This document shows positions 1 to 7,478 of a stretch of 33,713 nt of DNA, piece after piece; the first letter of the stretch is position 1; the number at the start of each line of letters is the position of its first letter. The DNA comes from Segatella albensis DSM 11370 = JCM 12258 (GTDB lineage Bacteria > Bacteroidota > Bacteroidia > Bacteroidales > Bacteroidaceae). The stretch is from positions 1-33,713 of the forward strand of contig NZ_AUFP01000021.1 of assembly GCF_000426565.1 (NCBI RefSeq), written 5' to 3'. The position numbers and the translations under genes are program-made. The notes beneath the pieces are model-generated. The model had not been told where the DNA came from. It saw only the letters and a program-made list of their open reading frames with translations, and ran no database searches.

Positions 1-395
1 CTCTATGCGTTGGGCTACGGAATGTGCATATCGCGATTGCAAGACTCTTCTGAATCTTGGCAGATGCCAGTCGATTCATTTCTCTGCACAGATTGCTAGT
101 TTTACACTAACTTTGATGCAGTACAACATACTTTGTACAGTGAAGCGATTTGAATCGTATGAAACCATCGGTATGCTCTTTGTAGATGCTATGGATGAAT
201 CTCTAGAGCTGTCTGTAACGGACAAGATATGGGAACTCATACTGGATATCATTCTGGAAATAGCAGCATTGGTATCTGCTGATGCCAGCGAGTTGCTTAG
301 CGCACTTATTGAAGATAATCCAAAGTTCCATAAATTGTATAAAATGCACAATTTAAATGTCGCTTAATGAATACATATTCACTTGCGAAACTTTA
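1..395 (+). mobile_element. Right part of an IS4-type insertion sequence
   Basis: The element contains the transposase tail and must end shortly after its stop codon at 367. The exact terminal inverted repeat cannot be fixed because the partner end is outside the window. The boundary near 395 is a guess, based on a non-coding stretch just after the stop and an unrelated open frame that begins at 397. Confidence 0.45.
2..367 (+). CDS. IS4-type DDE transposase, C-terminal part (runs off left edge)
   Basis: The frame is open to the first base, so only the C-terminal part of about 120 residues is in the window; the ATG at position 5 is internal. The opening motif RWATECAYRDCK followed by LLNLGRCQS resembles the region around the last catalytic Glu of IS4-type DDE transposases, where a Y..R/K..(E/D)CK block precedes LNLGKCQS and an AQIA stretch. 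Here the Glu would be the E of ATEC. The rest is a helical tail rich in Leu, Ile and Asp/Glu, as in this family. These enzymes cut and paste their own element. Integrity of the N-terminal part, which carries the first two Asp residues, cannot be judged. Family is fairly sure; subgroup is not. Confidence 0.75.
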   Translation, partial: SMRWATECAYRDCKTLLNLGRCQSIHFSAQIASFTLTLMQYNILCTVKRFESYETIGMLFVDAMDESLELSVTDKIWELILDIILEIAALVSADASELLSALIEDNPKFHKLYKMHNLNVA

Positions 396-396
396 G

Positions 397-495
397 ATAG
401 TAAAAATATCCCCTGACGGCCGTTCAATGGACGTGAAGACATCCACTTCCGAAGACCATTACGAAATGTACAAAGGACGTTTCGTCATCAACTGA
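397..495 (+). pseudogene. 3' remnant of an unidentified gene
   Basis: A 32-codon open frame without a proper start follows the IS4-type element and stops at 493-495 (TGA). Its residue mix (DGRSMDVKTSTSEDHYEMYKG) is protein-like. A strong plus-strand terminator lies 90 bases further on. The arrangement fits the last codons and terminator of a plus-strand gene whose body was lost when the insertion sequence arrived. I do not recognise the family. The alternative is a chance open frame; a longer minus-strand frame covers the same bases. Confidence 0.3.
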
Positions 496-732
496 CATAT
501 CCATATTACCGTTCAGCTCCCATTCTCGATTAGTGTCAGTGCCTCCTCCGGCATCCGGTATAGGTCGCTGAATATTACCACAATCTTCCCTGCTGTCTCT
601 CTGAGGCGGCAGGGAATTTTTGTTTATGGCAATATGGGATGACGGATGGATGCCCCTGCTGACGAGATAGTTCTGACGAAGTTGCTCTGTAACTTCCGTG
701 CATAATTGAATGGTCTCCCCATCCCATGACAC
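424..732 (-). CDS. Hypothetical small protein downstream of the toxin gene (doubtful)
   Basis: A 102-residue minus-strand frame begins at a GTG (732-730), 21 bases beyond the toxin stop codon, with AAGGG a few bases upstream. The composition is unusual (many Asn, Gly, Ser and His, few hydrophobic stretches) and I see no known motif, signal peptide or membrane segment. The frame overlaps both a plus-strand gene remnant and a perfect terminator hairpin read on the plus strand, which argues against it. It could be a third gene of the toxin/antitoxin transcript, or decayed mobile-element DNA. Base composition here is more GC-rich than in the neighbours. Confidence 0.2.
   Translation of the reverse strand: MSWDGETIQLCTEVTEQLRQNYLVSRGIHPSSHIAINKNSLPPQRDSREDCGNIQRPIPDAGGGTDTNREWELNGNMDMSVDDETSFVHFVMVFGSGCLHVH
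586..625 (+). terminator. Strong intrinsic terminator
   Basis: Positions 586-616 form a 14-bp stem (outer TTCCCTGC with GCAGGGAA, inner pairs including two T-G wobbles) closed by a three-base TCT loop. The stem is followed at once by TTTTTGTTT. The T-tract exists only on the plus-strand reading, so it ends transcription coming from the left, consistent with a truncated plus-strand gene there. Confidence 0.75.
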
Positions 733-752
733 TGTGCCCTTGTGGATGCGTA

Positions 753-1043
753 TTATCGCTTTTTCTTTCCAAAAATGTCAGAGTGAGTACCAGTAGTGAG
801 TAAAAGCAAAGTCAGTTCTTGGTTGTTTTGTTTCCATGTCATCAACCAGTCAGATTCTATGTGCGCTTCCCATTCTCCATCATGATTACCATGCAGGATA
901 TGTGGCTTATATTTAGAAGGGAGGCATCCGTTTTCTACTAAGATTTCAATAGCTTTGTGAATCAAACTTATATCATAGCCTCTTTTTTGACAAAGCTTTA
1001 GGGCTTTGTCAAACTGATGAGTTGTATAAAGTTGGTATTTCAT
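753..1043 (-). CDS. yafQ: YafQ-type mRNA interferase toxin
   Basis: This 96-residue protein belongs to the YafQ branch of the RelE/ParE toxin superfamily, ribosome-dependent endoribonucleases that cut mRNA in the A site. The family block is clear: KYKPHILHGNHDGEWEAHIE, then SDWLMTWK, then LLTTGTHSDIF at the C-terminus. The HIE, DWL and THSD segments correspond to the usual catalytic and substrate-binding positions, so the toxin looks intact. The ATG at 1043-1041 is preferred over the GTG just before it because it overlaps the antitoxin stop as TGATG, the usual translational coupling. Length is normal for the family (about 90-100). Confidence 0.9.
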   Translation of the reverse strand: MKYQLYTTHQFDKALKLCQKRGYDISLIHKAIEILVENGCLPSKYKPHILHGNHDGEWEAHIESDWLMTWKQNNQELTLLLLTTGTHSDIFGKKKR

Positions 1044-1273
1044 CACTTTAATACTGTATCGAACAATTCATCAACAGAATTCCATTTAGTGACTCTACCT
1101 GCTTTTACATCCTCATGAGCAAGATCCAAATCTGATTTTTGGGGTGTGACGACAGAGATGCTCCCTACACCACGAAGCATCTTTATAGCATTCTTAATCT
1201 TGTTCAGCATCGTAGTGTCGTCGATAGTAACGATCAACTTTGGCGAGGATATCGTATTAGAAGAAGTACTCAT
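1043..1273 (-). CDS. Antitoxin partner of the YafQ-type toxin
   Basis: A 76-residue protein immediately upstream of, and coupled to, the toxin gene. Its position and size make it the antitoxin. The C-terminal third (AHEDVKAGRVTKWNSVDELF) is the kind of extended, charged segment that wraps around RelE-fold toxins. The N-terminal part (KLIVTIDDTTMLNKIKNAIKML) is predicted beta-alpha and does not match the RelB/DinJ ribbon-helix-helix pattern clearly, so the DNA-binding mode is unclear. It starts about 16 bases downstream of a good promoter -7 element. The role comes from context; I cannot name the family from sequence. Confidence 0.75.
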   Translation of the reverse strand: MSTSSNTISSPKLIVTIDDTTMLNKIKNAIKMLRGVGSISVVTPQKSDLDLAHEDVKAGRVTKWNSVDELFDTVLK

Positions 1274-1289
1274 ATCGCTTACTTTTTCT

Positions 1290-1321
1290 GCAAATGTAAT
1301 TCAAATTATCGATACCGCCAA
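1290..1321 (-). promoter_or_regulatory. Promoter of the toxin/antitoxin operon
   Basis: On the minus strand TTTG (1321-1318) is followed by exactly 20 bases and then TACATTTG (1297-1290), a full match to the Bacteroidetes -33/-7 pattern (TTTG, TAnnTTTG). The start point would fall near 1283, about ten bases before the antitoxin ATG at 1273, so the leader is very short. Confidence 0.7.
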
Positions 1322-1641
1322 ATATTCATTGGAATATTTTTCATTTAAGACTTTCTTTTCGTGTTTTAAGTTACCCAAGGGGCTAAGTTTTGATTCCGAA
1401 TCACAGTAAAGCTCATTTTGTTCTTTCGTCTGGTGACAAAGAAGAGATGCGTAACTTCCCATACGCTCTAGATAGAGCAAAAAGGTCGACATTTTTTCGT
1501 TAACAATTCTGGTGATAAGGTTTAAAGGGTGTAAATTTCTTTATCTTGATTACCAATTTTCATTTTCATTACCTGCTAATCCATTCTTCAAGCATTCCTC
1601 GATCTTATCCATCACAACATTAGAATATGCGTGGGACAAGT
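1322..1641. other. Gene-poor stretch between toxin/antitoxin and glycan locus
   Basis: About 320 bases with no convincing gene. A 63-codon minus-strand frame (1301-1492) overlaps the toxin/antitoxin promoter and has no recognisable motif. A 20-codon minus-strand frame (near 1555-1617, MDKIEECLKNGLAG) looks protein-like but continues into the GH35 gene in another frame without a start. No hairpin with a T-tract is visible after the GH35 stop. Confidence 0.5.
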
Positions 1642-3978
1642 TTATCTTACGAAGAGTTTGAATTCTTTTACGCTACCAGGAGCACCTTGTTCTGCTCTTG
1701 GCAGATATTCGAAGGCTGACACGGTTACTTCTTTGCCCATATCTACGATACAGAGGTGTGGGAATGTGGCTCCTTTTTCTGTCTGCCAATAGGTACTTTC
1801 TTGAAGGTCAAACATCTTGTCGAGTGTCGAGTTGCCTTTCTCGCTGTCTGCATAATATGCTACCCAGTTGTTGCGGTCGATTCGGGTACCTTGGGCATCC
1901 TGTAGGTAGACTTCAGCGATGGCGATCTGTGGATCTCCGCTCTGACTGCTCTCACATTCGATAGCAAAATAACGGCCTTTCACCGGTGTATCCAACTTGA
2001 GGGTTTGCCAGCCGTTTCCGGCTTTCAGTTCTCCTTTCAGCACTGGTGTTGCTGAGTTCAAATCTATGCGGTGTCCTGGGTCGTTATGTTTGTTGCTCTT
2101 TTCGAGATTCAACTTATCGAGTTCGGGCTTGTTTTGACAGAAGGCTGTTGCCTCGCCCTTGGGACCTACAACATCCAATACGATGACTTCATTCTTGCCT
2201 TTCTTCAACCAGCATCCTGGCAAATATAGGGTTTGCTGAGGACCGATTCCCCAGAAGCGACCGATGGCGTGTCCGTTGACATAAACCTGTCCTTTACCGA
2301 AGGCTTCCATATTAATAAAGGTGTCGCCAACTTTGTTCATGTTGAAATATCCGCGATAGTAGCCTGCTGTTGTCTTCAGACTCGCCTTTTTGTTTTGTGG
2401 TGCTGCAAAGGTCTGTGCCGCCGTACCGTAATCATCCGGGATGGTCTGATTCGTCCATTTCGTTGGCGTCAGGGCGATATCGCTGGTTTCATCGGATGTG
2501 GAGATCGTAACATTACCGATGATACCTTTATAGTCTTTGATGGCTCGTCCGAAATTGATTCGTCCCATGCCTTCCACGATAATAGTGAGCTTGCTTCCTT
2601 CGGTGATAGGTGGCAATTCCAAGTTTTTTTCATTCTTCACGCGGTCGATCTTGCCGATATATTTGTCGTTGATGAAGACTTGTGCGAAATCATGGAACTC
2701 TCCTATTAGGGTTGATGGGCTTTGGACTACCGGAAGTGGGGCTGTATAGACCATCGTACCCCACCCCATATTCATATCCTCGAAACATAATGGTTGATGG
2801 CTTTCTTTCTGTGTAGATACTCCTGATAGCAACGGACGATATTCGGTCAGTTTGAACTTCGGGATGCTTACGAGAGGCTTCGGGGCTTTAGGGATAGCAG
2901 GAAGTTTCTTACCGTCATTATATTTGGCCATGGTCTTCTGAAGTTCATAATACTTTGGGGTTGCCTGACCATACTCGTTGATAGGTGCATCATAATCGTA
3001 AGAGGTGACATCGGGTTGGAATCCCGGAGAGTTGGCTCCTGCCCAATGACCGAAGCTGGTTCCTCCATGTGTCATATAGAGTGAGAAGCTGATGCCTTTG
3101 CTGAGCATCTCGTCGATGCCTTCTACCATATCTTTGGCGGGACGTGTCTCATGTCGTGCACCCCACTTGTCAAACCATCCGCTCCAGAACTCTGAGCACA
3201 TCTTGGGGGCATGTGGACGAACCTCTCCGAGACGCTTAAACTGGTTGTCGATATTGGCGCCGGTACCGAAATTCATCGTCCATGTAAGATCGTCAAGACC
3301 GTTGTTGAGGAAATTGGATGACCAGTCGCATTGGAAGAGGGTCACTTTGTCGAAACCGCTTTGCCTTACGATGTCCCGGATAGCGCTCACGTATGGTTTG
3401 TCCTTACCGTATGATCCGTATTCGTTTTCTACCTGTACCATGATGATAGGACCACCATTCTGGATAGTAAGAGGGGCGAGTTGCTCTCCTACTTTCTTTT
3501 CGAAGATCTTGACGCGTTCCATGAAATAAGGATCTTGTTCGCGCAGACGGATGTCTTTTTTCTTCAGGAGCCACCATGGTAATCCGCCCATTTCCCACTC
3601 TGCACAGACGTATGGACCAGGTCGAACAATTACGTACATGCCGTTTTTCTGACAGAGGCGGCAGAATTCCGCTACATCATTATTACCGGTAAAATCAAAC
3701 TTGCCCTCCTGTTGTTCGTGGATATTCCAGAATACGTAAAGGCAAACGGTATTCATGCCTAATGCTTTGCACATCTTGATGCGATGTTCCCAATAGGCAC
3801 GTGGTATGCGGGGGTAATGTAACTCGGCTGCCTTCACGATAAAGGGCTTGCCATTCAAAAGGAAGGTCTTATTACCTGTGGTGAAGGTACCTCCCTTCTT
3901 CGCTGCCAACATATCGGCTGGGGTTAATGCCAACAACGAGGCTAATGCCAATGTCTGAATTGTTGCTGATATTTTCAT
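1642..3978 (-). CDS. GH35 beta-galactosidase with C-terminal F5/8-type domain
   Basis: A secreted exo-acting beta-galactosidase that removes terminal beta-linked galactose. The GH35 signature is complete: GGPIIMVQVENEYGSY carries the acid/base Glu (E186 in the 778-residue form) and SEFWSGWFDKWG the nucleophile (E263). The catalytic barrel spans about residues 30-350. It is followed by the galactose-binding-like jelly-roll domains usual in this family (about 420-620, with GKGQVYVNGHAIGRFWG) and a discoidin/F5-8-like domain at about 640-778. The start at 3978 is chosen because it opens directly into a signal peptide (MKISATIQTLALASLLALTP..MLAA); the 20 codons upstream are charged and lack signal character. 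It is the last gene of the glycan locus, 88 bases after the GH30 stop. Confidence 0.92.
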   Translation of the reverse strand: MKISATIQTLALASLLALTPADMLAAKKGGTFTTGNKTFLLNGKPFIVKAAELHYPRIPRAYWEHRIKMCKALGMNTVCLYVFWNIHEQQEGKFDFTGNNDVAEFCRLCQKNGMYVIVRPGPYVCAEWEMGGLPWWLLKKKDIRLREQDPYFMERVKIFEKKVGEQLAPLTIQNGGPIIMVQVENEYGSYGKDKPYVSAIRDIVRQSGFDKVTLFQCDWSSNFLNNGLDDLTWTMNFGTGANIDNQFKRLGEVRPHAPKMCSEFWSGWFDKWGARHETRPAKDMVEGIDEMLSKGISFSLYMTHGGTSFGHWAGANSPGFQPDVTSYDYDAPINEYGQATPKYYELQKTMAKYNDGKKLPAIPKAPKPLVSIPKFKLTEYRPLLSGVSTQKESHQPLCFEDMNMGWGTMVYTAPLPVVQSPSTLIGEFHDFAQVFINDKYIGKIDRVKNEKNLELPPITEGSKLTIIVEGMGRINFGRAIKDYKGIIGNVTISTSDETSDIALTPTKWTNQTIPDDYGTAAQTFAAPQNKKASLKTTAGYYRGYFNMNKVGDTFINMEAFGKGQVYVNGHAIGRFWGIGPQQTLYLPGCWLKKGKNEVIVLDVVGPKGEATAFCQNKPELDKLNLEKSNKHNDPGHRIDLNSATPVLKGELKAGNGWQTLKLDTPVKGRYFAIECESSQSGDPQIAIAEVYLQDAQGTRIDRNNWVAYYADSEKGNSTLDKMFDLQESTYWQTEKGATFPHLCIVDMGKEVTVSAFEYLPRAEQGAPGSVKEFKLFVR

Positions 3979-4066
3979 TTTTAAAAGTTTTTCTTTTGCA
4001 AGTTTACGACTCTTGTCTTTAGAGAGGATAACGCTCATGAAGGAAGAGTTTTTTTAACTCAAACTA

Positions 4067-5638
4067 TTATTTCTGCACAAAAGTGGTAACACTCCTTGGT
4101 GCCAACAGGATATCGTCTGTACAGGGTTCCAAAGGCAACAGGTTTTCTGCTGACCTGTCACTTGTGCGATATGGGGTCCAGATGATATCTTTTTCACCTT
4201 GAACCGTGAAATTCACAGGTTTGATATCTTCCGAATAGTTGATTGCTACAACGACCCATTTGCCGTCTGTATTTCTATAGGCTGAGCACATCACTCCTTT
4301 GGGATCATTATAACCTTCTGGGATGTTTTTTCCTTCTGGAGAAGTCGTGGAAATATCGTAACGCTGGGCTCCGGGACGAATAAAACGTGAATAGTTGCCC
4401 ATCGTCCACAGGAGTTTGGAATCTACTGCCCATCCACTCTTCCATCCATCATTGCTGTATATTCGTAAGAGACCGTCGCGGTAATCGCCACCGGCTGCAC
4501 GCCACCAGCTCCAACTTTCGGCATTGGCATATACCAAGTCGTGATGGATGATACGAGCAACATACAAGGCTGTCTTCATCGAGTAGTCGTAACCATTTCC
4601 GCCACCGATTTCCTCATCATTGCTCATGATACAAATCTCTGTTTGCCAGAACTTGATACCTTTCTGCTTGCAGGCCTCGCGTACTTGCATACGAGCTTCA
4701 CGCATATAAGGGATTGGTGTATTGGTCCAATAGCTATGGGCCCCGATCAATGGAAGCACGGTCTTCTGATTGCCTATATAGGTTTGGGTACTGTCCTTGG
4801 TGAAGAAGGCTTTGATTTCGTAACCGCGTTGCCAATCTGTATGATGGGTTCCCAATAGACAGCGATAGTCGGACGATTCGTTCATCAATATCTTGGTATT
4901 GACTTTTCTTTTCAACAGTTCCTTGTTTAATTCACGAACCACATGCGCTATCTCTCTATTTGTTGCCGGACTGCCTTCTTGCTTTGGCCCTAACCAGTTC
5001 CAATGGCCGTCTGGTTCGTTGACTGGACTTATATAGTCGATATGGATTCCGTCATGTTCTTCTATACCTTTCAAACTTGTTGCCATGAAGCGGGCAAAAT
5101 CGTCGTAGCAGTTGTCTTTCAGGTTGATGGTTCCGTCTCGCCCTGTATTGGTTGCTAATCCGTTTTTGGTGAAATATACTGGGGCTGAGTTGCAGAAGGC
5201 CAGTAGATAAGGGACACCACGTTGTTTGGCCAACTTCAGGAAACGGCGTTGTCCTTCTTGTTTGTTCCAATCATACGTGCCATCTGCTTTCAGGAAACAT
5301 TGGGTACGTGTTCCTCTCTGTATCTGCGAAGTCTCCCCCTGTTCCTCACTTCCCGCACCTAAGTTGAACCGCCAGAGTGAAAGTCCGATTCCCTTTGGTT
5401 TGCCTTGTGCATCCGTATCTAAAGAGAACAACCAGTCTGCGATTTGTTCTTGTTGTTTTTGAGGCCACAAGCCCAGGAATTGCATACTCCACGCATCACT
5501 TGCACCGAAATGCTGGATATGTTGCTCCGGTGAATTTGGTTGTATCGTATAATGTGTTACCGGTGTAGCAGCTTTCGAGTACAGACTCGAAGCTATCAAT
5601 GCTGTAAAAATTCTTATCTTTATATATTTGTTATTCAT
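4067..5638 (-). CDS. GH30 glycoside hydrolase (second copy, no sorting tail)
   Basis: A 523-residue secreted glycosidase of clan GH-A. A short signal peptide (about residues 1-23) is followed by a catalytic barrel: HFGASDAW opens the domain, SPVNEPDGHWNW carries the acid/base (E208) and FWQTEICIM the nucleophile (E334). A small C-terminal beta domain (about 430-523, ending RSVTTFVQK) is the side domain typical of GH30. Unlike its upstream paralogue it ends without a T9SS sorting tail, so it is probably periplasmic. The gene starts 16 bases after the paralogue's stop, so the two are cotranscribed. Subfamily, and so substrate (beta-1,6-galactan, beta-1,6-glucan, beta-fucoside or other), cannot be fixed by eye; the adjacent GH35 favours a galactoside. 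Confidence 0.88.
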   Translation of the reverse strand: MNNKYIKIRIFTALIASSLYSKAATPVTHYTIQPNSPEQHIQHFGASDAWSMQFLGLWPQKQQEQIADWLFSLDTDAQGKPKGIGLSLWRFNLGAGSEEQGETSQIQRGTRTQCFLKADGTYDWNKQEGQRRFLKLAKQRGVPYLLAFCNSAPVYFTKNGLATNTGRDGTINLKDNCYDDFARFMATSLKGIEEHDGIHIDYISPVNEPDGHWNWLGPKQEGSPATNREIAHVVRELNKELLKRKVNTKILMNESSDYRCLLGTHHTDWQRGYEIKAFFTKDSTQTYIGNQKTVLPLIGAHSYWTNTPIPYMREARMQVREACKQKGIKFWQTEICIMSNDEEIGGGNGYDYSMKTALYVARIIHHDLVYANAESWSWWRAAGGDYRDGLLRIYSNDGWKSGWAVDSKLLWTMGNYSRFIRPGAQRYDISTTSPEGKNIPEGYNDPKGVMCSAYRNTDGKWVVVAINYSEDIKPVNFTVQGEKDIIWTPYRTSDRSAENLLPLEPCTDDILLAPRSVTTFVQK

Positions 5639-5654
5639 AGAAATATATGAAATT

Positions 5655-7409
5655 TTATTTTACGATAAATTTCTTGCCATTTTGGATATATACACCTTTA
5701 TGAAGGGTATTTATATCTTGTACTTTCGTATTTACCAATTGTCCGTTAATATTATAGATACGTGCGTCTTTTACAGAAGACTCCGTCTTTACATTGGCAA
5801 TACCGCTGGTAATGGTGTCTTCGAAATCTACGACAAATGTGTTTACCGACTTAGCTGGAATCATGATACGGTTACCCAGAGCATAGGTGCCCACGATATT
5901 CTTCAGATTCTCTGTAGCTGAGGTGCGATACAAATGGATGTCCTTAGCATTACTTTGACCGTTTACATTGATCTTTACACCTGTAGCTGAGCCCATATTC
6001 ACATATACGATGACCAATCGCTTGCCATCTGGTGATAGATAAGCCGACCCCATTAACTTGTTGAGACTCTCTGCTTGATCGGTTGCATGATCGACACGCT
6101 GATATCCCGGACGTATAAAACGGCTGAAGTTGCCTAAGACCCACAGATTTTCATTGTCTGATATGGTACCTCCTTGCTTGATATCACCATAGCTTTCATG
6201 GTCATTGTCACCTTTCGCATTCATTCTCAATAAATAGAAGCGATTCTTCTGCCCCCATTTTTCCTGAGCAAATGTCGTCCAATAACTCCAAGAGGCCATG
6301 TTGCCAAAGGTTAGGTCGCAATGAATCAGTTTACCCATATACAATGCGATGTCGCTATAACTTGCTGCATCATAACTTGAAGGGAATCCTGCTGTCGTGG
6401 ATGGTTCTTTGTCGAGCATACTCCATTCTGTTTGATAAACGTCCAGACCATATTCCTCTGCCTTCTTTGTCACAGCCTCACGTACATTCTTCAGGTCTTC
6501 GTTGGTACCAAAAGTCCAATAGCTATGTCCTGCAACAGCCTTCTGAAGGTGCTCGAGATTACCGATATAGGTCTGTACATGTTCTGCATTAAAGAATGCT
6601 TCTATTTGGTTGTTAGCTCTTTTTTCCGTGCCATCCATATAGAGAGCCTTCCACTGGCATGCCTCCGGCAACAGAATCTTAGCAGAAATTCCTTGCTTTG
6701 TGATAGAAGTATTCAGTTCGCGTGCCAATTTTGCGATACTCTCATTGCTCCAAGGTGAACCTTCCTGTCCACTTGTCCAGTCATACTGAGGTTCATTTAC
6801 TGGATCTATCATCGTTATGTTATAGCCTTCATCTATAAAGTGCTTGGCTGTTGTCGTCAGGAAGTCTGCGAAATCTCCGAAACGGTTATCGTTAAGATTG
6901 CAGTCTTTCTCACCGGCATTGGTATATGCCTTTCCATTCTTGGTAAAATGTACAGGAGCAGAGTTTGAGAAGAGTAAGAAATGATCTACGCCATATTGTT
7001 TGGCTTGTTGCATAAAATACTGTTTTCCGGCAGACTTGGTCCAATCATAAGAGCCCTTGGCATCCAGATAGCAATAGCCACGTCGCGTTTCATCCTCTAT
7101 ACCACTATTAGCACCTTGCTCTGCAGAACCGGCTCCAAGGTTGACGCGCCACATGGACAAGCCGATACCTTCAGGATTACCATTCGCATCAAAGCTTTGA
7201 CTAAAAAGCCATTTGGCTGACTTTTCCTTTTCGGAAGTACTGAAATATTTTCCTACGAAATCTGCTGTCCAGCAATCGCTTGCACCAAAGTCAACAATTG
7301 TCTGATAGGATTTGCTGGGATTGATGGTCACATTATATGTTGACTGAGCTTGGACATTGCCTGCCATCAACATACTTGAGAGAAGACCGAAGAGTATATT
7401 TTTTCTCAT
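5655..7409 (-). CDS. GH30 glycoside hydrolase with T9SS-type C-terminal sorting tail
   Basis: A 584-residue paralogue of the next gene downstream. Signal peptide at about residues 1-22 (ends NVQAQ). The catalytic barrel has FGASDCW near the start, DPVNEPQYDW with acid/base E206 and VYQTEWSM with nucleophile E328. The GH30 beta side domain ends near residue 530. The last 55 residues (ARIYNINGQLV ... KGVYIQNGKKFIVK) look like a type A sorting domain of the type IX secretion system, common on Prevotella surface enzymes. This copy is therefore the likely outside-the-cell, polymer-cutting enzyme. It is the first enzyme gene after SusD and lies just beyond an intrinsic terminator. Confidence 0.9.
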   Translation of the reverse strand: MRKNILFGLLSSMLMAGNVQAQSTYNVTINPSKSYQTIVDFGASDCWTADFVGKYFSTSEKEKSAKWLFSQSFDANGNPEGIGLSMWRVNLGAGSAEQGANSGIEDETRRGYCYLDAKGSYDWTKSAGKQYFMQQAKQYGVDHFLLFSNSAPVHFTKNGKAYTNAGEKDCNLNDNRFGDFADFLTTTAKHFIDEGYNITMIDPVNEPQYDWTSGQEGSPWSNESIAKLARELNTSITKQGISAKILLPEACQWKALYMDGTEKRANNQIEAFFNAEHVQTYIGNLEHLQKAVAGHSYWTFGTNEDLKNVREAVTKKAEEYGLDVYQTEWSMLDKEPSTTAGFPSSYDAASYSDIALYMGKLIHCDLTFGNMASWSYWTTFAQEKWGQKNRFYLLRMNAKGDNDHESYGDIKQGGTISDNENLWVLGNFSRFIRPGYQRVDHATDQAESLNKLMGSAYLSPDGKRLVIVYVNMGSATGVKINVNGQSNAKDIHLYRTSATENLKNIVGTYALGNRIMIPAKSVNTFVVDFEDTITSGIANVKTESSVKDARIYNINGQLVNTKVQDINTLHKGVYIQNGKKFIVK

Positions 7410-7433
7410 TGTTTCACAGATTTTATTCTTTGT

Positions 7434-7468
7434 AAGAAAAGGGACAGGACTAAAGTCGGTCCTGTCCC
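7434..7468 (-). terminator. Intrinsic terminator between susD and the glycosidase genes
   Basis: On the minus strand a perfect 10-bp stem, GGGACAGGAC with GTCCTGTCCC (7468-7459 and 7450-7441), encloses an 8-base loop and is followed directly by TTTTCTT. It begins 11 bases after the SusD stop codon and ends about 25 bases before the GH30 start. The plus-strand reading has no adjacent T-tract, so it acts on the locus transcript. It would make the three enzyme genes less abundant than the SusC/SusD genes, or act as an RNA 3'-end protector after processing. Confidence 0.8.
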
Positions 7469-7478
7469 GTGGATATTT

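Noticed and set aside
1301..1492. 63-codon minus-strand frame upstream of the antitoxin gene
   Set aside because: It overlaps the well-formed toxin/antitoxin promoter, has no recognisable motif or start signal, and is short enough to occur by chance.
1555..1617. Short minus-strand frame (MDKIEECLKNGLAG) after the GH35 gene
   Set aside because: Protein-like but only 20 codons; it continues into the GH35 gene in a different frame with no start codon, so I cannot support a gene.
2233..2709. Long plus-strand frames opposite the GH35, SusC and lipoprotein genes
   Set aside because: They are complements of strongly supported genes with clear family motifs and carry no motifs themselves.
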